Below the pieces are notes generated by a model. It did no database searches. It was not told the DNA's origin and was given only the letters and a program-made list of their open reading frames with translations. Shown here one piece after another: positions 52,811 to 64,000 of a stretch of 64,000 nucleotides of DNA (position 1 is the stretch's first letter; every line of letters begins with the position of its first letter). The translations under genes and the position numbers were made by a program. The DNA comes from Physcomitrium patens (taxonomy: Eukaryota > Streptophyta > Bryopsida > Funariales > Funariaceae), in the NCBI RefSeq assembly GCF_000002425.4, contig NC_037272.1:15017599-15081598 (forward strand), in the 5' to 3' direction.

Positions 52811-54820
52811 GTCGGAGTCAACGGGACTCATTTTATACTCCTTACAATTAATTCATGACTACTCCTACTTTCTATATATATATATATATATATATAAACA
52901 CATATATAAATTACAAAAGACATCTGGAATTTTTTTCACTTTTACACTTTTAAAACATTGGTTGAAAAAACTATTATCGTTTGCTTTGATAGTAGTGACA
53001 AATTTGTCTGCAAGCAATATTTTTGAAAGAAAAAATTGCACCTTCATAGAAGCAGCTTGTAGCATGCTTGAAATTGTCAAACGTAGCTACTCTTTTTAAT
53101 TTGAAGAAACTGCACATGCATGTTATCTATACAACATTTTATTAAATAAAACTTTAAATTACACTACCTCCTATCACTTATGAATAAGTCTTTAGCTTAA
53201 TCTATCCAATTTGAATTATTTTGATTGTCTTGTCTACTTTCAAATACGTGATGTAAAGAGCAAGTTAATGATGAAATAATAAAATTTACATTTTTGGCCT
53301 CACTAAAAACAATGATGTTGAAAGATTTTGATTTCACAATTCCACAACTTATGAAATATTTTTTAGTTCAAATCTCAACTTCTATTAAATCAATTTGCAG
53401 CATGATGCTAATTTCAAATCATCAAATCATTTTCACATTATTGAAATATCAACCATTAAATTACAAAATCCATATAATTGCTTAATAAAAAAATATATAT
53501 ATATGAAATTATGATACATAGATGAATACTTATTATAAATAGAGATTTAATTATAAAATATAGGATTTAAATATATCTAATACTTTTTCTTTATATTTAT
53601 ATAATTTTATAAAACATAAACAAACCCAATTCCTATAATAATACATTATATTCTTATTAGAACAATTCTTATTAAAAAAAATATACAATTTTAAAAATAA
53701 TGTCATTAAATTTTGATTAAAAAAAAAAAACAAAACAAGATATAACAAATAAAAAAAATACTATAAAAAATATGACTACATAAGACTAGGATGAAAACTT
53801 AAACAAACTCAGTATTGTGTTTTTATAAATTTTTGGGCACCATTGTTAAGTTACAAAGTTGCTATAGGTCAATGAGCTAGGTTATGTCTTGTCTTTCTTT
53901 GATCCCACTTTGTCGGTTGGAGAGCAAGACTATGTGTGCAGTGGTGGTTCTTGTAGCATTGCAATTATCATGGACAAATGTTGGATTTTCTTCATGAGAC
54001 AGCTAGACATTGTAGAGAGTTCTAGCAATTGTTGTTGTTCTTCCGGATGATGCTGTTGGATTCTTTTCTTGTTTGACAATAGTAGCATAATTGGTACTAG
54101 GAGCTGCGGCAAGTTTTCCTTGTATTTGAAACTAATATCAAATGTTTCTTACTTCTAATAAGTTGCTTTGGAAACAACCTACAACTAGAAGCTTAGGCTA
54201 CAATTTGTGTGGCCTCTATCAAACATTTGCTCATTTTCTTCATAGCTAATATATATAGAAGTGAGACTAAAGCCACTCTCAATTTAGTCAATGCCATTCT
54301 TATGTTTCAGGTCTAAATTGAAGCCTACTTAACTTCTTTGTATTTTTTGATAGCAATTTAAGTTCTATTCTATCTTATAACTATCTATTCTCTCTTTATT
54401 TTCATTTTTCTATAGTAATACTTAAATACATTACCTTTTGACTTCTATTACAATTCAAGTCTTTGGCAATGCATCACATAATATAAATCAATATTCTTCA
54501 CTTGATATCTAACCATAGTAATGTTACACTACTCATTATAAACTAAAACTCTTGACTTTCAATCCAATCTTAGCATTGTTCAACCAACACTCCAAAATCT
54601 CATAACAACAAAACAACAACTACTAAACAAACATCCATCAAAATCATTTAGCATAAACCCCAAAGTACCCAAGTAATAAGTTTAAACAACACCTTCATCC
54701 AAAAAATTAGCAACTAAATTCCAACCCAATCCAAAGATGTTACCTATCATAATCGAACTAGAATAATTTGCAAAATCATTTCTAAAACATACACAAGCCA
54801 ACAGAAACAACATCATATAT
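52811..54820. other. AT-rich stretch, possible distant LTR near 53850-54520
   Basis: It contains (TA)n near 52872-52896. The segment near 54245-54500 has a TATA-like ATATATAGAAGTGAGAC, a short complementary CACTCTC, and GACTTCTATTACAATTC. This is similar in layout to the chromovirus LTRs but too diverged to be sure. I see no gene. Confidence 0.3.
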
Positions 54821-55377
54821 AAAGTGAATGCAACATCAAACACTAATTCCAAAGATATCAATTCCAAAAGAGAGACCAATTCCAAAAGATATCACCTCTA
54901 GAAAGGCACTAGAAATACAGAAACATCACCCATAAAGTGAATGCAATATCAAACACCACATAAGCTCAACTTGTCAGTCTCCAGAGAGACCAATTCCAAA
55001 AGATATCACCTCTAGAAAGGCACTAGAAATACAGAAACATCACCCATAAAGTGAATGCAATATCAAACACCACATAAGCTCAACTTGTCAGTCTCCAGAG
55101 AGACCAATTCCAAAAGATATCACCTCTAGAAAGGCACTAGAAATACAGAAACATCACCCATAAAGTGAATGCAATATCAAACACCACATAAGCTCAACTT
55201 GTCAGTCTCCAGAGAGACCAATTCCAAAAGATATCACCTCTAGAAAGGCACTAGAAATACAGAAACATCACCCATAAAGTGAATGCAATATCAAACACCA
55301 CATAAGCTCAACTTGTCAGTCTCCAGAGAGACCAATTCCAAAAGATATCACCTCTAGAAAGGCACTAGAAATCCAGA
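54820..55377 (+). repeat. 114-bp tandem repeat, second array (about five copies)
   Basis: AAAGTGAATGCAATATC starts at 54934, 55048, 55162 and 55276, exactly 114 bp apart; these copies are almost identical. A rearranged copy precedes them at about 54820-54933, and the last copy ends near 55377. The near-identity means recent amplification or homogenisation. Confidence 0.93.
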
Positions 55378-56692
55378 TTTAAATAATTAACTAAAACTTC
55401 ACACTAAACAAACTGTTGACAACTGTAATATCCGGAATACATACTTTTACACACCAAGTGCTACAAAAATGCGACCTTTCTGTACATCAGCCTGCTTCTG
55501 TGCACGAGGTGAAACTCTCGTTACAAACCAGCACATTTGTATAAAAACAAGTATAAATCTACAGTTTCCCTATTCTCACCGACCGGTGCCCGCATTGCGA
55601 GCGCATGGAAATAGTGCTCTCCAATTGGCGCATTTTTGCACGCTGGCTCAATGATACTCAGCCCTTCGTTCAAAGTATCTTCCTTCTCATTGTCAGTATG
55701 AAACAAATCAGTACATATCCAGTGTTCTATTGCCAACGTTGTTCCATCCACAGATTCTGAAACGGTCGAAGACGTCGGAACGGACATGTTCGACGACACA
55801 ATTGCCACATACGGCAGTACACGTGCTGCACTACACTGGGCTCAATGTGACGCCAAACGCTCTAAAGGCCACCGCATCAACGCCAATTCTTTCCACATTC
55901 CTGATCCTTCTTCGGATGTGATAGGTGCACTCAAAGACAACCTCGTTCCATGCACGATAAGTACCCAACTTCAACAATCATCCAGACCAAGACCACATCC
56001 TCCGCGACGCGGGCCGGTGCACCTTTCCGCTGCTGTACTTCTTCCAGCCAGTGACACATCGTGAATGCGACATTCCCAAACTCATCCTCACAAGATGCAC
56101 AGTCCACGGCTACTGCTGCCGATCATGGCACAACTTACCACTTGCTATGTGTGCCCAACCAAGCCCCTCTCGACGCTCGTCTCCAACCGCATTACCTGAG
56201 GGCGTCTCGTGACCAACCATCCTCAACAGGGATCGCTAGCGCAGTTCTGTTCAAGACGACAGATAGCATTCGCGCGTCCTTCGACTCCAGCACAGACTGC
56301 TCTGGGACAAGACCATCCGGACAGACTCACATCGTATCATTCGCTCATTCTCGCACACGCAGCCACAGCAACACATGCACAACGACTCCATCAAACCATT
56401 GCAACCCACCCATCCACTGCACATCGGGCGCACGCGAGTCTCACAGTCCCGTGCCGACACTCACACTCACACTCGACACTTGAAAACTCTGAGATTTTGG
56501 AAATTCATGGCTCGCGCAAATAGTGTACAATTATGTCGTGCAGCTAAAAACTTCCTTGAATGCCAAGGTGGAAAATTATGCACATTCTTTTATGTTCCAG
56601 CAGGTGGTCGTCCCATGCACCGTCTGACGATCCAAACCGCCACACAGCACGAGCCTCCTCCCTTGATAGCTTCAGCGAATATGGCGGCCTAC
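55378..56692. other. GC-richer block downstream of LHCA2, unassigned
   Basis: About 1.3 kb of roughly 50% GC without a recognisable gene. Long frames are open on both strands (for example plus 56061-56483), rich in Ser/Thr/His as expected by chance at this composition. The LHCA2 3' UTR must occupy the upper part, near 56690 downwards. A second gene may be present but I cannot support one. Confidence 0.35.
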
Positions 56693-58081
56693 TCACTTGC
56701 CCACCAGGTTACTCAATGCGAAAATCGTGTTATGGCCGGGATCGGCAAGATGTGCCAATAGATTGTCGATGGGCCCGGTGTGAGTGTAGTTCGCTTGCAC
56801 CACGGCGCCCAGCACGGCCAGCATGGCCAGCCTCCCATTCTTGATCTCCCTTGTCCTCAAATCCTTCAGCTTTGCGGCATCGCCCGTTTGGCCCCAGCCC
56901 AATGGGTCAAACCATAGACCTCCGGGGTAACCCACGTCGGTCCCGGTCAGCTTGTTGTTGGGAAACACGGGGTCCACGTTCACGCATCCGGGGTTGATGA
57001 TGTCGGCCCATCTCCTGCCCTCTGCCCATGCAAACAGGATGATCTCGATCACGAAAAGTGTCGTCGCGTCCGTGAAGTATTGTTGGTCCCCAGCCACGGT
57101 CCACGACGGTGTGTTCAGGATTCCTGCCTTGGTCAGGGCCTCCGGAATGAAGATACCAGCAGCTCCCAGCATGGCCCACCGGCAGTGAACAAGCTCGGCT
57201 TGTACAAACCACTTCAGAAGCTCAGGGTCAGATCCTGCAATGTCATAGCGATCCAGTCAGATCACTCCATCCACCCGGCACCTCACCACGAAGCTAACGT
57301 TCGACGCATTACAAGACACTTGGTTGAACATCTTACCGAGGCCGAGAGGGTCGAAGCCGAAGTCTCCGGGCAGGCTGCAGAACAGTCAGGGCAAAGGCCT
57401 TAGCAACATCACTCGTCTCTTTAACACACAACGAGTCGGTGACAAAGTCCTCATAAAAATCCAAGAATTAGGTCTTAATTTTACGCAGCGATCTTTTTCA
57501 TGCAAGCCAAAAGTGCAGCGAAACTCACGACAACGTCTTTCGGGACATCGCCCGGACTGACGGGAGAGGAGTCTACCTGCCGTCGAGCCATTCTGGGGGC
57601 TGGCTTCCAGGGAACCACAGGGGCCTGTCATTGTTGGGGAGGCTGGGTTGAGCGGGAACCGGGGCCTCGGCCTGGGGAGATGCAGCGATCCTGGTGACCC
57701 TGCGTACACGTCCAGCCAACAAGGAGGTCCTAGCTGGTCCGGCACTGTTCACCACCTTGCTGCATAAAAGAACATGACATGCCAAGCGCTGGTGAGTATA
57801 CTTAAGCTGTGTCACCCCTGTGCCAACTCCCACAAAATCACGACAGCCGCGCAATCCTAAAAACCAACACCTCAAGTTCGGAGGGAGAGAGAACCAATGG
57901 ATAACCTAGGCAATCACACCAAATTACCACAAAGTCGCCGAGTGCAATTCCAACTCAAACCGCGGAATGCAGCGACGCGCAAGTCGAGAGGGCAGGCGGG
58001 GGGGGGGGGGGGGGACACAAACCTGGTGGATGGGCCAGCGACAACAGCGACGTTGGAGGAGGCGCACACAGCGGATGCCAT
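56693..58081 (-). CDS. LHCA2: Photosystem I light-harvesting chlorophyll a/b protein, Lhca2 type
   Basis: Four exons on the minus strand, 58081-58023, 57759-57577, 57374-57337 and 57234-56693, all with GT-AG introns (263, 202 and 102 bp) and matching phases, encode 273 residues. A transit peptide ([19 protein letters not shown], then [10 protein letters not shown]) leads to mature [34 protein letters not shown], helix [37 protein letters not shown], helix [20 protein letters not shown] and the end [13 protein letters not shown]. It binds chlorophyll and passes light energy to PSI in thylakoids. The chlorophyll ligand in helix B is His (VHCRW), as in Lhca1/Lhca2, not the Asn of the red-shifted Lhca3/Lhca4. 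Lhca2 is the best match by the [26 protein letters not shown] and LAHLADPGH segments. It looks intact. Confidence 0.94.
57998..58014 (+). repeat. 17-bp G run inside LHCA2 intron 1
   Basis: On the gene's own (minus) strand this is a C run seven bases after the intron 1 donor GTTTGTGTC. On the plus strand it is a single G tract able to form G-quadruplex-type structures. Its length is prone to polymerase slippage. Confidence 0.85.
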
Positions 58082-58560
58082 GGCAACGGACGGAAGGGAA
58101 GGGAATGGAAGGGAGCAAGCAGGCAGGCAAGCAGGGCAGAAGGGGAGAGAGCAGGCAATGGAAGCGAGCGAGGCCAAATGGCTGCCGAGAGGGGGCTCCG
58201 GGCTTACGAAGGAAGGAAGATGCGTGCGGTAGCGCTGGTTCTAGTGAGTTACTACTAGTGAGAAGAGGGATAAGGTGGAGGGGAGGTCCGATGCACGCCC
58301 GGCCATTGGGCCATGCCCCTGCTATCTGCTCTCCCCCTCGCCCATTGGCCGGGACCCATCCTCCCTGGAACTCCCACCCTACACCCCCTCCCCAGCCAGC
58401 CTCGTTCCATCCCCGCTTGTTGCTGACTCGGATTCCCCGCCCCCCCCCTTCTCCACGTCGTCACCTCCTTCCCACCTGGATCTCCACTGCTCGTTGTTGT
58501 ATGGATGCGCTGCATCTCCCCGCCACCACGCTTCTATCCCACGTGGACCTTCGCTAATTA
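58082..58560 (-). promoter_or_regulatory. LHCA2 promoter and 5' leader
   Basis: It is GC-rich upstream DNA. Candidate light-gene motifs: GATAAG (I-box type) at 58269-58274, two CCAAT boxes on the gene strand (ATTGG at 58305-58309 and 58344-58348), and a G-box CACGTG at 58540-58545. No good TATA box is seen within 300 bp of the ATG. A G-box plus GATA motifs fits light-regulated photosynthesis genes; the function is inferred. Confidence 0.5.
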
Positions 58561-59315
58561 TCTGTTCTTTTTCTTTCTATCTTTCTTCACTCGTACATAT
58601 CTGTTGCTTGTTATGCAACACCAAATATTGCTCATGTCTCTGAAGCATTTTTCTCTATCTATGCCATAAGTTATTGGTGTTGTTGTAGATATCTCTTTGT
58701 ATGTGTGTAGAGGTAAGGCAATGAGCTTAGGCCACAAATGAAGGGAAACTTGAGCAATTTTTTTCTTGAGGATTCAACACCCTACAACTCCATGTTTGTA
58801 ATTCTTTTTAAAGATGACCTCCAGCATGTTGAGATGGATATTATATCTAATGTCAAAACTTTATGTCGCACATTACATGAGAAAAATCTTATTATTAGAT
58901 GGAGAGCAATGCAAGAATCAGTAATTGGTAAATAAGTCCACATTAGTATTAGCTATGATGGATTATGTTACTCATCCAAAGTATTGACACCTGATAGTAA
59001 GGATGTTATTCATTTGAAGAGCTTGTATTTGTCGTAGATGATACCTGTTGAAGTATCTCAATGGCATAGAGTCAAAGGAGCAGTAAGTGAAAAGATAAAG
59101 TGTTATTATGAGGTCGTCAAAATTATTGGGAGACATAATAAAGTAGATGGATACTTAAAGGTCAAAGAAAGCACTAAATAGGCAATCAAGAAGTAACATG
59201 TTACATATTAGATCTTGTATAGTAGCACCACAAGTTAAGCTATTGTTTGGCCAAAAACTATGTAATTTCAACTAAGTAGTTAATTAATTCTTGTCTTTTT
59301 TTATTATTATGTGTA
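58561..59315. other. Transition to AT-rich DNA, unrecognised coding-like relic
   Basis: Around 58738-59190 the plus strand has a 65-codon open frame (MKGNLSNFFLEDSTPYNSMF) and further coding-like stretches (for example VEVSQWHRVKGAVSEKIK). This resembles a decayed transposon or gene, but I do not recognise a family. Confidence 0.3.
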
Positions 59316-60437
59316 TGTCACAGACATACACATGTAAGCCCATAATTACCTATATAAATAGGTAGAATTAAGTAGAAGTAGATAAAAATAAGTTGATTCT
59401 ATAATATCATCTATGGAAGCTTTCTAGAAGCTTCATAGATGTTGCTTTGACTTTATATGTGTCTTTAATTGACTTTTTGGGTTAAAAATGTGGTCAACAA
59501 GTTGGCCATGTTCCACACATGTTGTTAGCTTGAAATCGAAGCTAATTATGTGGTCCACATGTAGAAAAATTTGCCTTATAAGTCAAGATATGTGTCCTAC
59601 AAAGTTAATACATATTAGAAGTTCTATACAACATCGCCACATAGCTCCTAGTTAGATAGTATGTATAGAGACAAGAGTGAAGCCTTCTTCACTCTTGTCA
59701 ACTCCTTTCTTGCTTGTAGTCTAGTTTCAAGAGTCTCAAGTTTTCTTGTTTTTTTGCAATAAGCCTTTCCAATTTTTTTTAATATGCGTACTTCCTTATT
59801 TTTATTTTTTCACTATTTTTTTGGACATGGATTTCATTGGTTTATGCATTAAATTTTAGTTTATATTCTTGATAGATTGACAAGAGTACACTTATAGAAT
59901 CAGAGCTTTGTCTTGTCTTGATTAAAGGTAGATTACCTCTTTCTCATGATAAGATATAAGCATATTAGAAGTTGTGAATTACTCTCTTTTAAACTTATAT
60001 TATTCTTAGTATTTTCTTTGTCCTCAAGTTCTTTCTTTTTCTTATCTTGAGTGGTATTAGATATTTATTTTAATGTTATCATGGGAGATCTTGTTAAAAT
60101 GAAGAGTGCAATGACACAAATATAAGAACAATTGAGGGAGTTGATACTTGCGATGCATCAACTTAGCTTACTACCACAAGGATCAACAAGAATGGTAAGA
60201 AGTGAGGATATAGAGATGATTAGAGCTGCTTCAATATTTGCACCAAATCATGTTCCTCCACCCATGGTGGAACATCTTTCAATTATTAGAGAACCAAGAG
60301 TTACTCTACCCGAGAAGTTTGATGGTATAAGATCTAAATTTTGAGGATTTATCAATTAAGTACAACTTGTGATTGAATTTCAACCTCAAAGCTATCCAAC
60401 TCTAGGACCACAAGTTATATTCATTGGTACACTTCAT
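59316..60437 (+). mobile_element. Element 4: truncated chromovirus (5' LTR and start of gag)
   Basis: The LTR 59316-59874 starts TGTCACAGACATAC and carries the doubled AAGCTT block, TATA region and hairpin (arms GACAAGAGTGAAG and CTTCACTCTTGTC near 59668-59698). Just after it lies TTGACAAGAGT, the same self-complementary primer site. The gag start follows near 60081-60437 and resembles that of element 1 (MRELILAMHQLSLLPQG). The rest is missing, and a different gypsy sequence begins at about 60438. It is broken. Confidence 0.85.
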
Positions 60438-63400
60438 CAAGTTAGATTTTTATTTTAAATGTGGAAGAAATCATGTAATTAGCAATTACGATAATATACA
60501 ACAATAATAGATAAAGTATCAAAATATGCAAAATCTATGTTGTAGAGAGGTGACCATTATAAATACCAAAAAGCTATAGTTATTGGTAATCTTGATGATA
60601 GAAGTCAAGTGTGCCAAGGTAAGTATCTACACTAATTAGCACCAACTTAAAGTATCTACAAAAACGGAATAAATACCTCATCTTTTGTATATAATAAAAC
60701 ATTAAAAATTAATTGAAAGGATTTAAAAACAAATAGAATAGGATCTATGCATAAATAATGCCATAAAGCCAATTGATGTTAATGTTGAAGAAACTACATT
60801 ATAGAATATATTCAATAATATTATGATTACAGTTTTGCTCGCTTGATTATTCAAACTAAATTTCAAAATATTGATGTATCTAAAATACAAGGCATGCTCT
60901 AAACCATCATACCAAGTAGTTGTAGATATAAATATTGCAACCATAGATTCCAACATTGCAATTATCAAGCTTTGTATTAAGAAGCATTAGCAAACTAATA
61001 TACTTGTGGAAGGGAGATTTGGCATTAATATCATAGAAAATCATAAATCCAAGTTCTTTGGACTTTTTCAACTTAAAACAACTTCATTTACATTTTGCAT
61101 GTCAAATAATCCTCAAGTTATGTTCCTTGAGATATTGCAAAATATAATTTTTACAATCTTAGAGATTAATGTACTTATTATTTTTTTCAATTATATAGAT
61201 GTGTATGAAGAGCTATAGCTTGGTCTTCTTGAAAAGACTATGGTTAGGAGATTTGAATGGAATTTATTATTGCTGTAGCAACCAAATCACTATTTATTAT
61301 TTATATCAAAACATGTATATTCATATTGATAGTTGTTTAAGTCAAGAAAAAACCTCGATGTTTCAATTAATTATAAGCAACAATGGAATATTTAGATTAA
61401 ATTCCAATGAAAAGATTTTATTAATGTACTCAAATCATTATTGATTTCTATTATAAAATTAAACCTTGCGGTAATAACAAATGACAAACAATTGGATATA
61501 TCCATGAAATTTACATTGAAGCTCTAAGACTGGCCTACCATTTATGAACACTGATCATACATTAAATTGAGAGGACAAAAAATTTCAAGATGGTTGCATA
61601 ATCTGAAAGAAAAAATAGAACTTGTTTACTTCAAGACATCTTTAAAATCTAAACATATTAAATTAAATGCCAATATATTTAAAAATATAAAATCACTTTA
61701 ATTATATTATTTTATAAATATTGGAATATATTTGCTTGATCATAGAAGGATGTAGAAAAAATAATTGGAAAAATAATAGAGCATTAGATTGATCTTGTCT
61801 CAAATGCCATTTCAATTCAACATTGGCATTATTAAATGAATTTCAATTATGTGCAATCCCTAAAATAAGAGCTTGACAAACTTCTACAAGCCAAATTTAT
61901 TTTGCTTATGGATTTTGTTTTATAGTTGTCATCTATAGTAATCATCTCAAAAAATCACGAGCTCTACATTTGCATAGATTTTTATAAATTAAACTTTACT
62001 ATAAAAAAATAATCTTTATTTCCTTCCATATATGGAAGAAATCATTAATAAGGTAACAAGCCACAAGATATATATAACTTCATTGATTATTTCTCAGGAT
62101 ACTACCAAGTAGCTATAGTGCTTAAGGACAAAAATAAAACAACTTGTTTCATGGAATGAAAACCATTTCAATTCAAATGCATGGTGTTTTGATAGAAAAA
62201 ATGAATTGATGATATTTCAATGCATAAAAGAATTTGAATTTGAACCATATCTCAATTTATTTTATTTTTTAAATATACTTCAATGATGAAACCATCTGCA
62301 TGCTTAAAAACAAACACATCCAACATTTGCAACAAATCTTTGAAGCTTGTTAAAGATATGTCATCAATTTGAATGTGGATAAATGTAAGTTTTTTTTTTT
62401 TTTGGAAGGCTCATACTTGTATATATTATCTATTATTTAGGCAAGTTTTTGGACTCTAAAAAAATCAAACAAATATAAAATATATCCAAATCTTGCAATC
62501 AAATATCCATACAAAGTACATGTTGGATTGCTTAATTTAATAAGATATTTATAAAAAAATTGAAACATCTAATCTCACTCATATCTAAATTTAATAAACA
62601 CAAGTATGAATATGACCTTCATTAAAATGCAGTAGCTATTAAAGCTTTTGAAGAAATGAAAAGCATATTCACAAACCATCTTATATTTTTGGCATCTAAC
62701 AAATAACTTTTATTTTTTATAAAACACTCACACATCTAATATTGATGTTGGAGTAATTCTTATATAAAATCACATGAGAAAAGCAAGTCAATCTATATTA
62801 TACTCAAGCCAAAGGTTTAAAAAAATATTTTTTAAAATTTAATTATAGAATACAAGGCCTTGACGATGGTCTATGCTATAAAAAAGACAAGAAGTATTTA
62901 CTTGAAAAGAAATTTTAGTTTGTTATTGATCATCATGCCTTATTTTACCTAGTAAATTAATATGTAATTATAAAATAAATAATCCAATGGATAATGTTAT
63001 GGAATATGACTTCAAGGTTGTTCACATCTTTAGGAAATAAAATGTAATTATTGATTATCTCTTAAGAACTCTTAATATAACACTAAACACAAATATTGAC
63101 AAATTGTTCTTAAACCAATACTTATACATTATTGTTGTAGATATAACCTCACTTTTATATAATTAGATGTATGATATTATTACATATTTGATTATCAAAT
63201 ATATTCCATTTATAATTATAAGATCGCATTGTTTCAATTTTGTGTACTAAATATTATTATATATATACATTAATAATAAACTATATAAACTTAAGATAGA
63301 TCATATTATCCAATCATATATCCCAATGGCCCAAAACCATAAGCTAATGCAAGTATCACAAAAAACCACAAAGCCACACAAAAAACCACAAAGCAACTAG

Positions 63401-63650
63401 TAGTACTATTAAGAAAGTTCTTTTTGCATGGTATTAGGCCAAGTAGAATAAATATTAATTAGCTGCTCTTTGGATCTATTATGTAGCTTATAAAATTGCA
63501 ATAGACCACTCTCCATTTGAACTTGTATTTGGTGTTCAATCTCTACTCTCTATAGAATACATTATGCATACACTTTAAAAACTTGTATCTTTAAAAGATT
63601 CAACTATTAAAGCACTTGTTGCCCCTATAGATGATCTTAAATAAATAGAA
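60438..63650 (+). mobile_element. Element 5: very decayed Ty3/gypsy pol fossil, other lineage
   Basis: Plus-strand landmarks in the usual order: a zinc-knuckle relic (FKCGRNHVISNY near 60455-60490), reverse transcriptase SGYYQVAIVLKDKNKTTCF near 62095-62150, RT end with NVDKCKFF near 62370-62390, RNase H near 62740-63060 with DHHALFYLV near 62925-62950, and a late integrase segment SPFELVFGVQSLLSIEY near 63510-63555. The RT differs from elements 1-4 (GYYQVAI against GAYNLVRI), so it is another gypsy lineage. It is broken in very many places and clearly old. LTRs were not found. Confidence 0.65.
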
Positions 63651-64000
63651 ATTTTTTTCGACCATGCCATAATTAAAATTAAATATATTAATATAAATAA
63701 ATAATAATAATAATAAATAAATATTAGCTAACAATCTAAAGAAGATAGTTGACATTCTATCATATCTCCCTGTCCTTAAACTTACTTAAGTACTTGTCAT
63801 CTAAGGATTTACAATCTATAAGTCTTTGTATGAACTTCTTTCACTACTTTATGTTCATAGCAGATAAGAAATAACAATAGTAACTCTCTAAATCTACATT
63901 ATTTATCTATGCATTGGGATTTTACTCATTAATTTCAAATTAGCTATGAATAGAATTTTTTTTTATCTTTTCTTACTCTTATTTATTTGCTAATTTTGTT
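63651..64000. other. AT-rich end of window, nothing recognised
   Basis: It contains an (AAT)n tract near 63700-63722. I see no gene. Confidence 0.4.

Noticed and set aside
54820-55377. Regular 114-bp array considered as a CRISPR
   Set aside because: The whole unit repeats with no unique spacers, and the window is a plant nuclear genome. It is a minisatellite.
56061-56523. Two overlapping plus-strand frames of 140 and 104 codons
   Set aside because: Ser/Thr/His-rich composition with no domain and several frames open at once; treated as chance in GC-rich DNA.
57520-57560. A possible extra LHCA2 exon reading [10 protein letters not shown] after a GTCAG acceptor
   Set aside because: It would need an intron of about 20 bp. 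The true exon (57374-57337) encodes the conserved [14 protein letters not shown].
57967-58643. Long plus-strand open frames (up to 196 codons) across the LHCA2 5' region
   Set aside because: They are antisense to LHCA2 exon 1 and its promoter, Pro/Arg/Gly-rich, and arise from GC-rich sequence with homopolymers.

Overview
The window looks like nuclear DNA of a land plant, probably a non-flowering one such as a moss; this is an inference from gene style, not a species call. Four host genes sit in GC-richer islands with short introns, separated by very AT-rich DNA full of (TA)n tracts and decayed transposons. They are a ubiquitin-ribosomal protein L40 fusion gene (RPL40, minus strand, 11662-12617), a RIQ1/RIQ2-like (DUF1118) thylakoid protein gene (plus, 13071-13673), a six-exon dehydroascorbate reductase gene (DHAR, plus, 30023-31434) and a four-exon photosystem I antenna gene (LHCA2, minus, 56693-58081). 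A fifth host locus is the 3' part of an NB-LRR resistance-type gene (minus, 26050-28554), 5'-truncated and probably dead.

Layout: 1-6381 is a young Ty3/gypsy chromovirus (element 1). 6382-10300 is AT-rich with a solo LTR. 10600-14580 holds an unidentified candidate gene, RPL40, a divergent promoter and the RIQ-like gene. 14580-26050 is AT-rich with a degenerate repeat field, an LTR remnant, a copia fossil and a hairpin. 26050-28640 is the NB-LRR fragment and a TA-rich minisatellite. 29400-31500 is the DHAR locus. 35773-48367 is an old minus-strand chromovirus (element 2) with a second chromovirus (element 3) nested in its 5' LTR, bounded by a 5-bp target duplication. 48370-50800 is AT-rich with a LINE-like remnant. 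50850-52810 and 55380-56690 are unidentified GC-richer blocks near two arrays of one 114-bp tandem repeat. 56690-58560 is LHCA2 and its promoter. 59316-63650 holds a truncated third chromovirus of the same family and a very decayed gypsy element.

The main finding concerns the chromovirus family. In every copy that keeps a 5' LTR, the bases just inside it are not a tRNA primer site. They form an 11-nt stretch (TTGACAAGAGT) complementary to the predicted first 11 nt of the element's own RNA, about 31 bp downstream of the LTR TATA box. This is the arrangement used by self-primed Tf1/sushi elements. The family also has an unrecognised extra reading region between the chromodomain and the 3' LTR, kept in all three long copies. 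These elements are described only as fossils.

The host genes are housekeeping and photosynthesis functions: cytosolic ribosome supply (RPL40), grana and LHCII organisation (RIQ-like), the PSI antenna (LHCA2) and ascorbate recycling (DHAR). RPL40 and the RIQ-like gene are divergent and share a 453-bp intergenic region with a telo-box on the RPL40 side.
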